Below are positions 19,575 to 30,665 of a stretch of 64,000 nt of DNA, piece by piece; position 1 is the first letter of the stretch, and each line of letters opens with the position of its first letter. The notes beneath the pieces are model-generated. The model was not told where the DNA came from. It ran no database searches and worked only from the letters and a program-made list of their open reading frames with translations. A program made the position numbers and the translations under genes. The stretch is from Candida dubliniensis CD36 (Eukaryota > Ascomycota > Pichiomycetes > Serinales > Debaryomycetaceae). The stretch spans positions 2,604,001 through 2,668,000 of the forward strand of contig NC_012860.1 of assembly GCF_000026945.1 (NCBI RefSeq). The letters are read 5' to 3'.

Positions 19575-19685
19575 CTCTCGGTAGCTTAGTTGGTAAAGCA
19601 TTAGACTGTAACTGAGTTTTATTGTTTGCAATCAAACAATTAGAATGCGATCTAAGGATCGGGTGTTCGACTCACTCCCGGGAGA
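19575..19685 (+). tRNA. tRNA-Tyr (anticodon GTA), intron-containing
   Basis: A cloverleaf can be folded. The acceptor stem is CTCTCGG/CCGGGAG with discriminator A at 19685, and the D-arm is GCTT/AAGC. The anticodon stem is TTAGA/TCTAA with GTA at 19608-19610. The T-arm is GGGTG-TTCGACT-CACTC, with one G-U pair in the stem. The C1-G72 pair is the eukaryotic TyrRS identity pair. A 38-nt intron (19612-19649) follows A37, the standard position. A run of T begins at 19686 and serves as Pol III terminator. Confidence 0.95.
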
Positions 19686-19697
19686 TTTTCTTTTTCT
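19686..19697 (+). terminator. Pol III terminator of first tRNA-Tyr
   Basis: T-runs (TTTT, C, TTTTT) begin immediately after the discriminator base, the usual RNA polymerase III stop signal. Confidence 0.8.
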
Positions 19698-19827
19698 TTA
19701 ATTTTTTTTTTTTAATTTTTTTTTTTGCATTCCCAAAATAAATAGCTTGCTACCATGTGAGACTAAAGTATACCACGAAGAGCTTATTTATAAAGTAGTC
19801 TATTTGAAAACATGACCTGTGGTTTGT

Positions 19828-19865
<38 letters not shown>

Positions 19866-20057
19866 CCACAACCATGCTTCCCTCTAATTTTTAAAACTTA
19901 GAATATTCATTTATCTTAGTTTTCTGCATTGCAATTTGAGTCGTAAACAAACAACAGCTTTTTAAAGAAAATTAATTCATATATGTATGAATTTGATTGC
20001 CTTTAATTCACTAAACAATAATAACTTATACACAATTTATTAACCAAACGGTGTTAT

Positions 20058-20088
<31 letters not shown>

Positions 20089-20134
20089 TTATTTCCATTT
20101 CACAAACCAGACACATGGTAGCACATCAAAATCA
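19698..20134. other. spacer between the two tRNA-Tyr genes
   Basis: No gene is seen. The spacer contains very long T (about 19832-19862) and A (about 20061-20088) homopolymers. Confidence 0.55.
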
Positions 20135-20230
20135 CTCTCGATAGCTTAGTTGGTAAAGCATTAGACTGTAACTTGATAAATTCTAGATATTGATATCTAA
20201 GGATCGGGTGTTCGACTCACCCTCGGGAGA
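20135..20230 (+). tRNA. tRNA-Tyr (anticodon GTA), second intron-containing copy
   Basis: The mature sequence is nearly identical to the copy at 19575. The acceptor stem is CTCTCGA/TCGGGAG with discriminator A at 20230, the anticodon GTA is at 20168-20170, and the T-stem is GGGTG/CACCC. The intron is 23 nt (20172-20194) and unrelated in sequence to that of the first copy. Position 7:66 is A-T here and G-C in the first copy, a paired change that keeps the stem. A T-run from 20233 terminates transcription. Confidence 0.95.
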
Positions 20231-20232
20231 TA

Positions 20233-20240
20233 TTTTTTTT
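20233..20240 (+). terminator. Pol III terminator of second tRNA-Tyr
   Basis: An uninterrupted T-run follows two bases after the tRNA 3' end. Confidence 0.75.
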
Positions 20241-22645
20241 ATTTTTTTGCTTTGCTTATAATTTCTTTTAAAAAATATTTACTAGCATTTTTTTGGGGAA
20301 AGAGGGATTAAGTTGGTTTATACAGAAGGAAGAAATAGTTATCAATACTTCTAAGAGTATACATTTTTTTTTTTTATATTGTTTTTATTGATTCCTAAAA
20401 TCCAGGACCCAAATTCCACTGGAAATAGATTAAATAAGCAAAAGTTAATTTTGAATTTGCGTTTCTCTTCTCTTTAAGCCTCTTTAAACAACCCCGCCCC
20501 CCTCGCTTGCTTTGATTTGATTTGATTTGTGGTGGTGGTTTATAGAATAAGTTTATTAATTCCCACGATGTCGATGATGTCGATGATGTAATTGATTTTG
20601 AAAACAAAAATAAAAAAAAAAAAACAAATAATGGATGAACAATAAAAAATGTACAATGTGATATAATTTTTGACATGTGGTTCAGAAAATATGTCAACTG
20701 TCAACGGCTGTTATTTTTTTTTTTATTTTTTATTGTGTGAGTGAGTGATTTTAGCTACAATTGTCATGTTACTCCACAATTCACAGTTATTGATAACGTT
20801 TAATGACTTAAGTTTTAGTATACATATTGACATATTTTTTTTTACTATGAAGATTGACGATTAATCATCATTAGTTGGTTTATAGAATTCATCTGAAATA
20901 CACAACATTCACTAGTGCAACAATAAATATTTTCTCAAAACCATGAGTGATATTTACCGGGTTCATTTGTCATCTAGACGAACAATAAGGCTGTGGCCAT
21001 CGCTGGCTTCAAATCAGTATGATAACCAAAAAAAAACCCCCTAAAGTTTGGGCTAGTAAACTGATAACCAAAAAAAAAAAAAAAAAGAGAGAGACATTTA
21101 TAGATTAAATAACAAGAAATGACATCACATTTGCAATACAGTTATCAATTATTTAAGCAATTGATTGATTATATGTGATTATTATAACAAAAATCATATA
21201 ACAAAAATAACTTTAAAGGTGATTTCCTCTCTCTAGTGTTGTTATTGTTGTTGCAATTCTATGACTCTAACCTATGGTAAATAATCCAATTGCTATTTGT
21301 ATATAAACCACACTAAAAACTGCAATTCGCCAGTTTTTCTTTTCTTTTTTTTTTTTTTGATATAATTTAACAATGAATAAGTTTTTAACTTTTTGGAAAA
21401 AGCCTTTTTTTTTTTTGGAAAATCCCAACTAAGCACGTTGGAGGAATATTGGAATTATAGTTATTTATAGAAAAAAACAAAACAATCAGAGAAAAAGCAA
21501 AGTATTTGATATGTGTGATGATATCAGAATTCAATTTCAATTGTTGCTATTAAGAAGTTTGTTATTAAAACCCCTTCTCATCAAGAACAGTAAATCGTTT
21601 TATAAAATGTTAAAAAAAAAAAAAAGCAATTGCATTTCAAATAAACACTAGACGGAGTTTATTTGTTTCAGAGTATCACCCACCATTTTCAAACTTCCGG
21701 ATTAACTAACCGACCTCTCGCCGACATTTCCGGTGACAAATTTTTTTTTTTTTTTTTTTTTTTCTTCTTTTTTTCCTTCGGTTAAATAAAGCTCGCAAAT
21801 ATCGGAACGAACAAACCCTTTGACCCAACACCACCAAAGATTCGGAAAAATACATTCATTTACCTTTTTTTTTTTCGAATTTTAATGACCACAGAAAATA
21901 AACCACAATAATAATAATAATAATAAAGTGGCCTAGTTTAATCTTCTCGAAATGGAAAAGATAAAAAACAATTTCAACCAATCACATCTATTGCATTTGT
22001 AATAGATTTTGTTACTTCACTTGATTATTACACAAATAAGGTTGGAATATGAATATTCGAAAAACAATTTAAATTGGGTGATCTTTTTTTTTTTTTTTTT
22101 TCTTTCGTCTTGTTTCTTTAAGGATCGGAATGTCGGGGTTGAGCTTGTGACTTGCAGCATCAGCATCAGCATCAGCAGCAACAGCAACAGCAGCAGCATG
22201 TTTCTAAATAAAGTTATCCATGATTGTTTCTATATATGAAACCAATCACCAGAAGTTAAGCCTCAGACTAGTTTGTGTGTTTTCAAACAGAACTGTAATA
22301 GAGGAGTTCAAGCAAGGCAGAAAAAACACACACAAAACTAAGTGCAATTTCAGTTTGCATTGGTTATTTGGTAAGCAATGACATCAACAAAAAAAAAAGG
22401 AAGAGAACTTTCAGGTGATGCAAAGAATTAGCAATTAAAGTTTTCAACGATAAACATGTGGGACCAAGATTTGCATTATTATTTTACTCCACTTACTTAA
22501 TGGTTCTTACTCCTTAGATTATACAACATTTTCAATTTCAATAAAGAAGACCACCAAAAAGAATAATTAGCCGCAGCTGTGGTGGCAATAGTGGTTGTTG
22601 TTGTTGTTGTTGTGTCGCATATGGAAGAGGAATGGAAAAAATTGC

Positions 22646-22676
<31 letters not shown>

Positions 22677-24122
22677 CGCACCTGTTAACTCTTTTGGAAC
22701 ACAAAACAAGTATTTTATTTTTTTGTTTTCGCTCTTTCTCTCTCTCTCTCTCTCTCGAAGTTTACGATTCACGCGATAGACGTGACCCATAATAAAAAAT
22801 ATAACAAGATGTGTAGATCCTCCTAAAAATTTAAAAAATTTGTACACATTTCCAGGCTTTGATTTATTAGAAGATTTGTCAGCATCGGTAACAATGATAA
22901 TCTCCCCACCTTAAACTTTAGTAGACGGAATCAAACACTTGAAGAACTTATAAATCATCTTCGAATTCTCCCGACTTTGAATTTCGGTTTTTTCCTATTG
23001 CTTCTTTTTTGCTTCTATTATTTAGGATAATAATTTTCTCAGTTACTACTTAACTATACTTAGTGTATATCACCGACAAGAACACCGAAAAGGTATGTTA
23101 ATTAGTTAATTCTTTCTAGATTCAACCTCAACATGGAATATTGCAACAACAACAACAACAACAAAGAGAAAAATGGACTTTGTTTGCTCTAACAAATGTG
23201 AGCAGATTTTGAATTATGCTTGCTTTGGCAACAACTATTATAAGATAGCAACGAATAATAATCACCTTCTCCGTATACTACTACTACCTATATCTATTAT
23301 TTCTTGTATGGGTTGCGGTGCCAAGATTCACAAATCGTTTAACCCCGATATCTTACATCTTATTTCGATCCGAATATAATTCAGTGTCACTGCCTTATTA
23401 TTTTCACTTGTCACCCCATTAAAGGCGCATTGTTTTCAGAATATAAACTTTTAAACACCAATTTATCGGTGGTTTCCATAAATGTTTATCAGAAATATAT
23501 TATATGCCGATAAATCCTGAATTTTCGTATTAGCGATGAGATTTACTAAAAAAATGGAGAAAAAAAAAAAAAACGAGAACAACACCAAGAAAAAAAAAAT
23601 AGTGACTAAAAATGTCGTGGGAATTTAATTTATCCTCCCTCCTCCCTCCTTCCCCAGATACCCCGATTCAGAAATAATGTCAAGTATTCACTCACTCACT
23701 CACTCACCCACCCACTCACCCCATTCAACAACCAACGACTTTTTTTCTTTTCTTTTTATTTCTTCACCCCACACAACAACAACCACAACCTCACATCATT
23801 TGGCGTTTAAGTTTAAGACATCATGAATTTATATTGGGGGGATTTCTCCGCAGATTTTTAAAGTATTTGTTTATAATATCTGTTTTCTATTCTATTATTA
23901 TCATTTCTAATTTAGTTGCGATTTGCGTTACGGTGGGGTTTTTTTTTTTTTCTTTTTTCCTTAGTTTACTCCACCTAATCATACACATACATTTATATAT
24001 ATATATATATATATACTACCCCCCCCCCCCCCCCATGATTTCCACTATTTGATTTTTGTTGTTATTGTTGCTATTACTGTTCAGCAATATTCCTCATTCT
24101 TTACTGGTTTCTGTTTATATGA
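20241..24122. other. 3.9-kb gene-poor region before the PH-domain gene
   Basis: No protein gene is supported: the open frames are short, low-complexity or antisense to repeats. Visible items are long T/A runs (21739-21763, 22646-22672), a GTTGTT tract near 22595-22613, a (CT)n tract at about 22737-22757, and a near-duplicated GATAACC plus A-run at about 21020 and 21061. A canonical splice donor GTATGT lies at 23093-23098, and a C-run at 24019-24034. The last kilobase is probably transcribed as leader of the PH gene. Confidence 0.55.
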
Positions 24123-24148
24123 TACTAACTTATCTTTGTTTACTATAG
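24123..24148 (+). promoter_or_regulatory. branch point and 3' splice site of a probable 5'UTR intron
   Basis: The exact yeast branch-point consensus TACTAAC (24123-24129) is followed 20 nt after the branch A by a pyrimidine-rich stretch and TATAG, ending at 24148, two bases before the ATG at 24151. A GTATGT donor at 23093-23098 would give a 1,056-nt leader intron. No coding exon could be found upstream. Confidence 0.6.
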
Positions 24149-24150
24149 TC

Positions 24151-25092
24151 ATGAACTCCGATCTCCTTCCTCCACCTCCACCCCCAGAATATACTCAATC
24201 CCTTGAAGATTTACCCAAATATACTTCATCATTAAACTACTATGGATTATCATTAATTAAAACAGAATTCATAACCCCATATCAATACAATAATGGCAAC
24301 CGTTCCTGGAAACCAGTATTACTCGAGTTGAATTCTACTCAATTGAAAATATACAATTTGAACGTTGATAAGAAATTACAGGATTTACTAATATGTTTAT
24401 ATTTTGAATTAAATTGTTTAGATCAATTAACTAAAGATATCAATTCTCATTATAAAAAGAGTAAAGGTTTTGATTATAGTGAATTATCATCGAATGATAC
24501 CGACGATATCAGTGATTTGTTTTCTGGTGATGCCTATGGTGGTAATGATAGTTCCAAGTTATCTTTAAATGATTCCAAATTGGGCAAATTAAAGAATAAA
24601 TTTAAAAATCAAAAGTCTAGTAAAACATTACAATCAATAAAATCTTATTACGACGATTTATTAAAAGACAATAAATTTTTTTTTGAACCAACATCTTTGA
24701 CAAAAGAATATAATCAATTTGCTAAAAAATATCGAGGTAATTTAATGCATTGTTATTCTTTAGCAAATTTACAGGTTGGGGAAGCACCTTCTTTGAACCA
24801 AATAATTTCAGCAATTTATAAAGAAGAACATAATGGTAACACCAATAATTCATCACTTGTCAAATATAAAAATACATTGCGTCTTCGAATTGAATATAAA
24901 CAAATCTTACTTCAATTTTGGTCATTCTTTGGTATGATTAGTTGGTTTAGAAATTTCACCATTGGAAGAGATTTGAGTGTACCTGTTGAAGCAAGACATG
25001 TATCACGACTCAAATCTATACCTTCAAGAAACACAAGTCGAAACAATGCATTATTGGCTGCCACTGCTGCTGCTGCAAACTATGGAAGAAAT

Positions 25093-25123
<31 letters not shown>

Positions 25124-25623
25124 ATTCTCCAGTTGATGGTGTTGACGAAGATTTGTCGATGTTTCACTCCAACTATTTAACTATTAAAGGTCAAGATAAT
25201 AATAGTCATTCCGATACCAGTAGTGAGAATTCGTCGGTATTTGATAATGAGAGAAGAGGATCTATAGTATCAACAACTACATCAATAGAGCCAATTGACC
25301 ATGTCACTATTAATAATTACAAGTTTTATTCCCAAGAGTATACCTTCACCACTGCTGAAAAGCAATACATTTCTAATTGCATACCAGATTTGAATTCTTT
25401 TGATAAATGGAATGGGAAATTAATTACCATCAGTAATGTTGGTCATTTTGTGAAAGATAAAAGATCTTTTGAAGACAAAGATGATGTTTTCATTAGTTAT
25501 GCTGCATTAGGGAACTTGGTACAATCATATGATAGAAAATCTCATGACGATTCATCAATGATTACAACCCAAACTTTTGTAATTCATCAAAAAGGGTTAG
25601 TTGGTTTAGGGACACAAATTTGA
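24151..25623 (+). CDS. PH-domain protein (YHR131C/YNL144C-like)
   Basis: With the ATG at 24151 the product is 490 residues. It begins with a poly-Pro segment (P-P-P-P-P-P-E-Y). A split PH-like domain follows: Y-Y-G-L-S-L-I-K-T-E-F-I-T-P-Y, then W-K-P-V-L-L-E-L-N-S-T-Q-L-K-I-Y at about 30-75, and, after a long Ser/Asp-rich insertion, L-R-L-R-I-E-Y-K-Q-I-L-L-Q-F-W-S-F near 250. This tryptophan-ending helix fits the end of a PH fold. A five-unit R-D repeat lies near residue 315. The best resemblance I can recall is the uncharacterised yeast pair YHR131C/YNL144C. The frame extends further upstream to 24049, but that part overlaps the predicted intron and is rejected. The lipid or membrane role is inferred from the fold. 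Confidence 0.8.
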
Positions 25624-26264
25624 TTCTTATAATATATAGATTGATAGAATACCTTAATATCTTTTACGAATTAATAAACACGACCATTTTTTTTTTTTTT
25701 TTTTTTTTCTTTTTGGTTAATGATATCATTAAAAGCTTTGATTTGTATTGTAGTAATTGAAAACTTACCATTGATAGTTTTTGTTACAGAAGATTCAAGT
25801 TCCCGCCCTAAAAAATTTCTTTTGTGTGTGTGTGTGTGTTGTTGTTGTTGTCCCCTAAATTGATAATTCTCGCCTCTTTATTTGTAAAACATGTACGTGT
25901 TACTTAATATTTATTATTATTAAATAGGAAACGGTGAAGAAAAAAAATTTTTTTTTTTTTTTTTTTTTTTTTTCCTTCGTTGTTCCCAACATCAGTTGAA
26001 TTGAGCTTTAATTCTATTTTCTTTCTTTCTCTTTCTTTCTTTTTGTATACGTTGATCTGAAAAATATATATATATATTTCGGTTTTTTGCTTGTTTGTCT
26101 ACACAAATATCTACCAAATCACTCTTTTCAATTATTTCCCTCCCCCCCCCCCCCCCCCCCTCCCCCACCTGCTGTTTTTCTTTAGAAAAGCATTGTCCAT
26201 TTGTCTATTAATCTTTAGTCGTTAAGTTCTTTTTTTTTTTTTTTTTCATTTCAATTAAATCATT
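25624..26264. other. intergenic/promoter region of SCP160
   Basis: No gene is seen. It contains T-runs near 25687-25708, 25949-25972 and 26230-26246, a (GT)n/GTT tract near 25824-25850, a CTTT repeat near 26020-26042 and a 19-base C-run at 26142-26160. TATATATA lies near 26064-26075. Confidence 0.5.
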
Positions 26265-29200
26265 ATGCCTACTCCTGCTGAAATCATTGCTGCTCGTCTC
26301 AATCGTGCCGATACAACTCAAGACGGTTATGAACAAGAACAAGAACAAGAAGAAGAAGAAGAATTGGTTACTTCCACTGAAACTACTTCTTCAACCAATG
26401 CCAAACCATCAATTACTGATGAAACGGCTTTTCCTACTTTAGGTGGTAAGAAATCTGCTTCACCAGTTATTTCTAATACTGGAAGTGCTTCAACTTGGGG
26501 TCCCCTGATGAAAACTCCAGTTCGTTCTTCTACTGCAAGTCCTGTTCCAACCCCTGTTCAACATGCCACTCCAAAAACAACTAATGGAATCAAATCTAAA
26601 GTTTCTACTATTCAAGAAGCTTTTTCTTTGGATGTTGAAGATCAATTGAATGTTGCTCGTCCAGAATTTATCAAGATTTTAACTTTTGTCAAACAAGAAA
26701 CTAAAACTAACATTGAATGTACTACTTCTCAACACACCAAAAAGAGAACTTTTTTAATTACTGGTAGACCTGATGAAGTTAAATTGGCAAAACGTTTGGT
26801 CATTAAAAAATTGACTAAACCAGTCAAGATCTCTTTTAATATCCCTGCTAAATTGAGATCTAGAGTTATTGGACAAGGTGGTAAAACTTTGAAACCAATT
26901 ATCCAAGCCAATGAAGTTAAAATTGAAATTGGTGACCAAATTGAAGGTGAAGACACTGGTGATGATGAAACTCAAGAAGAGGAAAAAGAAGAAAAAGAAG
27001 AAGAAAAAGAAGAAGAAGAAGAAGATATTTTCTCTAAAACTGTCCAAGTTACTATTGATGGTGATGTTGAAGGTTCTAAACGTGCTAAAAATGCCATCTT
27101 GGCCATTGTTAAAGAGGAAACAAAGAATTTGTCAGCTAAAGTTCCTGTCAATGAAACTATCAAACCATTTGCTATCAAAGAATTAAAATCAATTGTTGAC
27201 AAGTTTCCAACTTTAGAATTTGCAATTCCCGATTACAAATCTAATAGACATACAATTGTTATTGTTGGTGAACGTGAATTGGTTTTAGAAGCTAAACCAG
27301 AAGTTAAAGCTGCTTTAGAAAAATTATCTAATAAAGTTGTTATTGAAGAAGTACCAATTCCTAAAATTAAACAACAATTTTTACCAATTGAACAAGTTTT
27401 CAATGAACATAATGTTTTAATTCAATTACCAAAAGATGGTGAAGGTAAAGTTAAATTCATTGGTGATAAGAAAAAAATTCCTGGTGCTCAAGCTTCTGCC
27501 AAAAAAACCACATCTCAATATAAAGTTGAAATTTTGGATATGTCTAAAGCTCATAAAGGAAATTTGAAACATGTTAAAGCTGTTGCTTCTGTTTTAACCA
27601 AGACTGGTGTTTTTGATGAAATTGCCAAGACCAATGATGTGACCATTCATGTTCCATCCAATAAAGATCTTGTAACTAGTGCTACAATTCCTATTGAAAT
27701 TGTTTCCAAAAATGATGATGAACACATTAAAATTGCCAAGAAGGCAATTGTTAATCAAGTTAATAAAATTACTCCTGATTTGACTAAAAATATTGAAGAT
27801 ATTGATGAATTTTTATTGAATAAAGTTGATGAAACCATTAAAGATATTTCTAAACAACAAAGTGTTGAATATGTTATATTGGGTAAAATCATCACTTTAT
27901 TTAATTTTCAACAATCTAATGAAGATGCTGAAGATTTTGATGATGTTAGTGATCCCGATTCTGCATTTAAGAAAGTTGATGAAGCTTTAAATAAATTAAG
28001 AGAATTAGCAACAAACTTGACTAATGTCACTTTATCGATCACATCAAAGGAACAAGATCAAATTTCTGGTCCAAGAGGAACAACTTTGAAATCTATTTTG
28101 GCTTCTGTTGAACCAAACACTGTCAAGATTGAATTACACCATCCAACATCAGATGAATTGTACATTCATGGTATCAAATCTTCTGTGGCTACTATCAAGA
28201 AAGAAATTGAAAATGTTTTAACCGATGCTAAAGAGTTTGGTAATGAATACACTACCACTATTCAAGTACCATCACAAGTTCTTTCAAGATTGATTGGTAA
28301 AAATGGTGCCAATTTAAATCAAATTAGAAATGAATTTGGTACTAGAATTGATGTCCCCCTTGAAAAAGATGAATCAAAAGATAAATCATCAACCAAAACT
28401 GAAGTGACAATCATTGGGGTTAAAAGAAATGTTGAAGAGACCAAGACTAAAGTTGCAACATTGGCCAAAAAATGGGCTGATGAAACTTTAGTCAGATTAA
28501 GAATTGAAAGTCAATATCATAGAAGAATGATTGGACCCCGTGCTGTGTACATCAATCGTTTACAAGATAAATATAATGTCAAAATTAGATTCCCATCAGA
28601 GAATTCGATCAATTTTGCTGATGCACCAAATTCTAAAGATGAAGTTACTATTAAAGGTCCATCTAAAGGTGTTGCTAAAGCAGAAGAAGAATTGAAAGAA
28701 TTATATGCTTTTGAAAAAGAAAATGGGTTTAAACAAATTATTCAAATTCCATTAAAGGCAATTGCTAGAGTTATAGGTAAATCTGGTGAAACCATTAATG
28801 ATATTGCTGATGGTACTGGTATTGAATATACTTTTAACCGTGAAAGTGAAGAAAGTAAAGGATATTCTGAAGTTGAATTAACTGGTTCCAAATCAGCTTT
28901 AAAAGAAGCTATTAGTAAAATTCAAGAAATTATTGATGAAGTAGAAAATTTTGTTTCTCGTTCTATTAAAGTTGAACCAATTTATCATCGTGATTTAATT
29001 GGTCCTGGTGGTTCTATTATGAAAGAAATCATTTCTAAAGCTGGTGGTGATGAAGTGCCAAGAAATAGACAATATAAATTATTAAACATCCCCAATGAAG
29101 GTTCTGGTAGTGATGAAGTTACATCTCAAGGTGATAAAAAAATTGTTGATAAAATCATTGATGCAATTGAAAAAATTATTGAAGAAAAAAGAGCTTCTAT

Positions 29201-29963
29201 TACTCAAGAAATTGATTTACCTAAAGAGAAACATAGATTAATTATTGGTCCAAATGGTACTATTCGTCATTCATTACAATCTGAATTTGGTGTTACTATC
29301 GAAATTCCTAGACCAAATGATGAATCCACTGTAATTAAAATCATTGGATTACCAGAAAAAATCGAAAATGCCAAAATCAAGATTGAAGAATTAACAAAAG
29401 ATGATTGGAATGAATCTATTGATGTTCCAGTAATTTATCATGCTTTGGTTAGTGAAAGAGGTGCCATTTTCAAAAAATTAAAGAATGATTTTAATGTTGA
29501 AATTGTTCATGGAAATTTCACAAGATTAGCCAATAAATTATCTACTGCATCAATCCCAACCCCACCAGAATCAGCCTATCCTCAAAAAGATGGAGAATTA
29601 TTTAAATTTACCATTGTTGACGCAAATGATTCTGCTACCACTGCCACCTCAGAAGAAATAATTCCTTGGAGATTAAAAGGTTCAGAAGAAGCCACAGCCA
29701 AGGCAGCTAAATTTATTAATGAAAGATTAGATTTAGCCAAGAATTCTAAATCAATTGGATGGTTTTATGCTTCACAACCATCAGTTTTCTCCAAAGTAAT
29801 TGGACCACAAGGTTCTAAAGTTAATCAAATTAGAAAGAAATCAAACACATTTATTACTGTTCCTAGAGCTACTACTGATAAAAACGCTGCTAATTTTATT
29901 TATTTAGTTGGTGATGAAGATAATTTGAATATTGCCAAAAAGGAAATTGAAAATTTGTTGTAA
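26265..29963 (+). CDS. SCP160: multi-KH-domain RNA-binding protein, vigilin family
   Basis: The 1232-residue protein is almost exactly the size of S. cerevisiae Scp160 (1222). Repeated KH domains are marked by GXXG loops: V-I-G-Q-G-G-K near 200, I-S-G-P-R-G near 600, L-I-G-K-N-G near 675, V-I-G-K-S-G near 835, L-I-G-P-G-G near 911, I-I-G-P-N-G near 992 and V-I-G-P-Q-G near 1178. At least one is degenerate (M-I-G-P-R-A near 753), as is usual in this family. Scp160 binds polysome- and ER-associated mRNAs and tunes translation. An E/K-rich run near residues 228-250 interrupts the first conserved KH domain. Codon use is strongly biased towards preferred codons, suggesting high expression. The lone CTG noticed near the N-terminus would be Ser. 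Confidence 0.96.
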   Translation: MPTPAEIIAARLNRADTTQDGYEQEQEQEEEEELVTSTETTSSTNAKPSITDETAFPTLGGKKSASPVISNTGSASTWGPLMKTPVRSSTASPVPTPVQHATPKTTNGIKSKVSTIQEAFSLDVEDQLNVARPEFIKILTFVKQETKTNIECTTSQHTKKRTFLITGRPDEVKLAKRLVIKKLTKPVKISFNIPAKLRSRVIGQGGKTLKPIIQANEVKIEIGDQIEGEDTGDDETQEEEKEEKEEEKEEEEEDIFSKTVQVTIDGDVEGSKRAKNAILAIVKEETKNLSAKVPVNETIKPFAIKELKSIVDKFPTLEFAIPDYKSNRHTIVIVGERELVLEAKPEVKAALEKLSNKVVIEEVPIPKIKQQFLPIEQVFNEHNVLIQLPKDGEGKVKFIGDKKKIPGAQASAKKTTSQYKVEILDMSKAHKGNLKHVKAVASVLTKTGVFDEIAKTNDVTIHVPSNKDLVTSATIPIEIVSKNDDEHIKIAKKAIVNQVNKITPDLTKNIEDIDEFLLNKVDETIKDISKQQSVEYVILGKIITLFNFQQSNEDAEDFDDVSDPDSAFKKVDEALNKLRELATNLTNVTLSITSKEQDQISGPRGTTLKSILASVEPNTVKIELHHPTSDELYIHGIKSSVATIKKEIENVLTDAKEFGNEYTTTIQVPSQVLSRLIGKNGANLNQIRNEFGTRIDVPLEKDESKDKSSTKTEVTIIGVKRNVEETKTKVATLAKKWADETLVRLRIESQYHRRMIGPRAVYINRLQDKYNVKIRFPSENSINFADAPNSKDEVTIKGPSKGVAKAEEELKELYAFEKENGFKQIIQIPLKAIARVIGKSGETINDIADGTGIEYTFNRESEESKGYSEVELTGSKSALKEAISKIQEIIDEVENFVSRSIKVEPIYHRDLIGPGGSIMKEIISKAGGDEVPRNRQYKLLNIPNEGSGSDEVTSQGDKKIVDKIIDAIEKIIEEKRASITQEIDLPKEKHRLIIGPNGTIRHSLQSEFGVTIEIPRPNDESTVIKIIGLPEKIENAKIKIEELTKDDWNESIDVPVIYHALVSERGAIFKKLKNDFNVEIVHGNFTRLANKLSTASIPTPPESAYPQKDGELFKFTIVDANDSATTATSEEIIPWRLKGSEEATAKAAKFINERLDLAKNSKSIGWFYASQPSVFSKVIGPQGSKVNQIRKKSNTFITVPRATTDKNAANFIYLVGDEDNLNIAKKEIENLL

Positions 29964-30239
29964 ATAGATTGATGTACTTTGATTAGTATTATAGTTAAAG
30001 TTTAGGTGTATTTGAATGAAATTCTCAAAAAAAAAAAAAAAAAAAAAAAAAAAGAATTAGATTTTGCAACGTTTCAATCATTGGTTATATACTGTAACGC
30101 AATCCCACTTGCCCCTCCTAGATTTTAAATAAAAAAATTTCTCTTCATGATTTGGTTTGGTTTGGTTTCCATTTATTCATTTTTCTTCTTGTGTCACAAA
30201 AAATAAAAGGTTGCGAAAATGCCATAAATTACAACAATC

Positions 30240-30250
30240 CACGTGACTCA
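30240..30250 (+). promoter_or_regulatory. overlapping Cbf1 E-box and Gcn4-type site
   Basis: CACGTGACTCA combines CACGTGA (Cbf1/Met4-type E-box) with TGACTCA (Gcn4-type). It lies 1.2 kb before a methionine permease gene and 0.28 kb after SCP160. Both factors regulate sulphur and amino-acid genes in yeasts. Its use here is inferred. Confidence 0.5.
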
Positions 30251-30656
30251 AATGGAACCAAGTATCCAATAATAATAACTATGTAATATCCATCCATCCA
30301 TCACTAAGCACACGACCGACCAAATTTATTTCTTTTTTTTTTTTTTTTTTTCTTGTGAATAAAATGCAAAACATCATTTTTATTATTATTATGAATGTTT
30401 ATTATACGATTAAGAGAAAGAATTACCACAAGTTTGGCGATACCATGCCTTTACTTTGTTAGTTCATCTATAGTGTGTTTGTTAAGAAAAAGAAAAAGGA
30501 AAAAGGAAAATCTTGGTCTTTTATCTTGTATCTTTTATCTTGCTTCAAATGTCTCAGTTTATAATTAATTAATTACCTACCAAGAAAAAAAAAGAAGAAT
30601 TGGTGCCATTCATGTAAATTATTTATTGTGGTTGCACATTTATTATACGTTCCAGA

Positions 30657-30665
30657 CCACAGTTT
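30657..30665 (-). promoter_or_regulatory. Met31/Met32-type core (AAACTGTGG)
   Basis: The minus strand reads AAACTGTGG, the core bound by Met31/Met32 in sulphur-amino-acid genes of S. cerevisiae. It lies about 0.77 kb upstream of the Mup1-like gene. Confidence 0.5.

Noticed and set aside
22497..22847. 116-residue minus-strand frame with Arg-Glu and Thr runs
   Set aside because: Built almost wholly from the CT, T and GTT microsatellites; no credible start context or homology.
24049..24150. Upstream extension of the PH-domain frame
   Set aside because: It contains the branch point and 3' splice site of the predicted intron and has no conserved residues.
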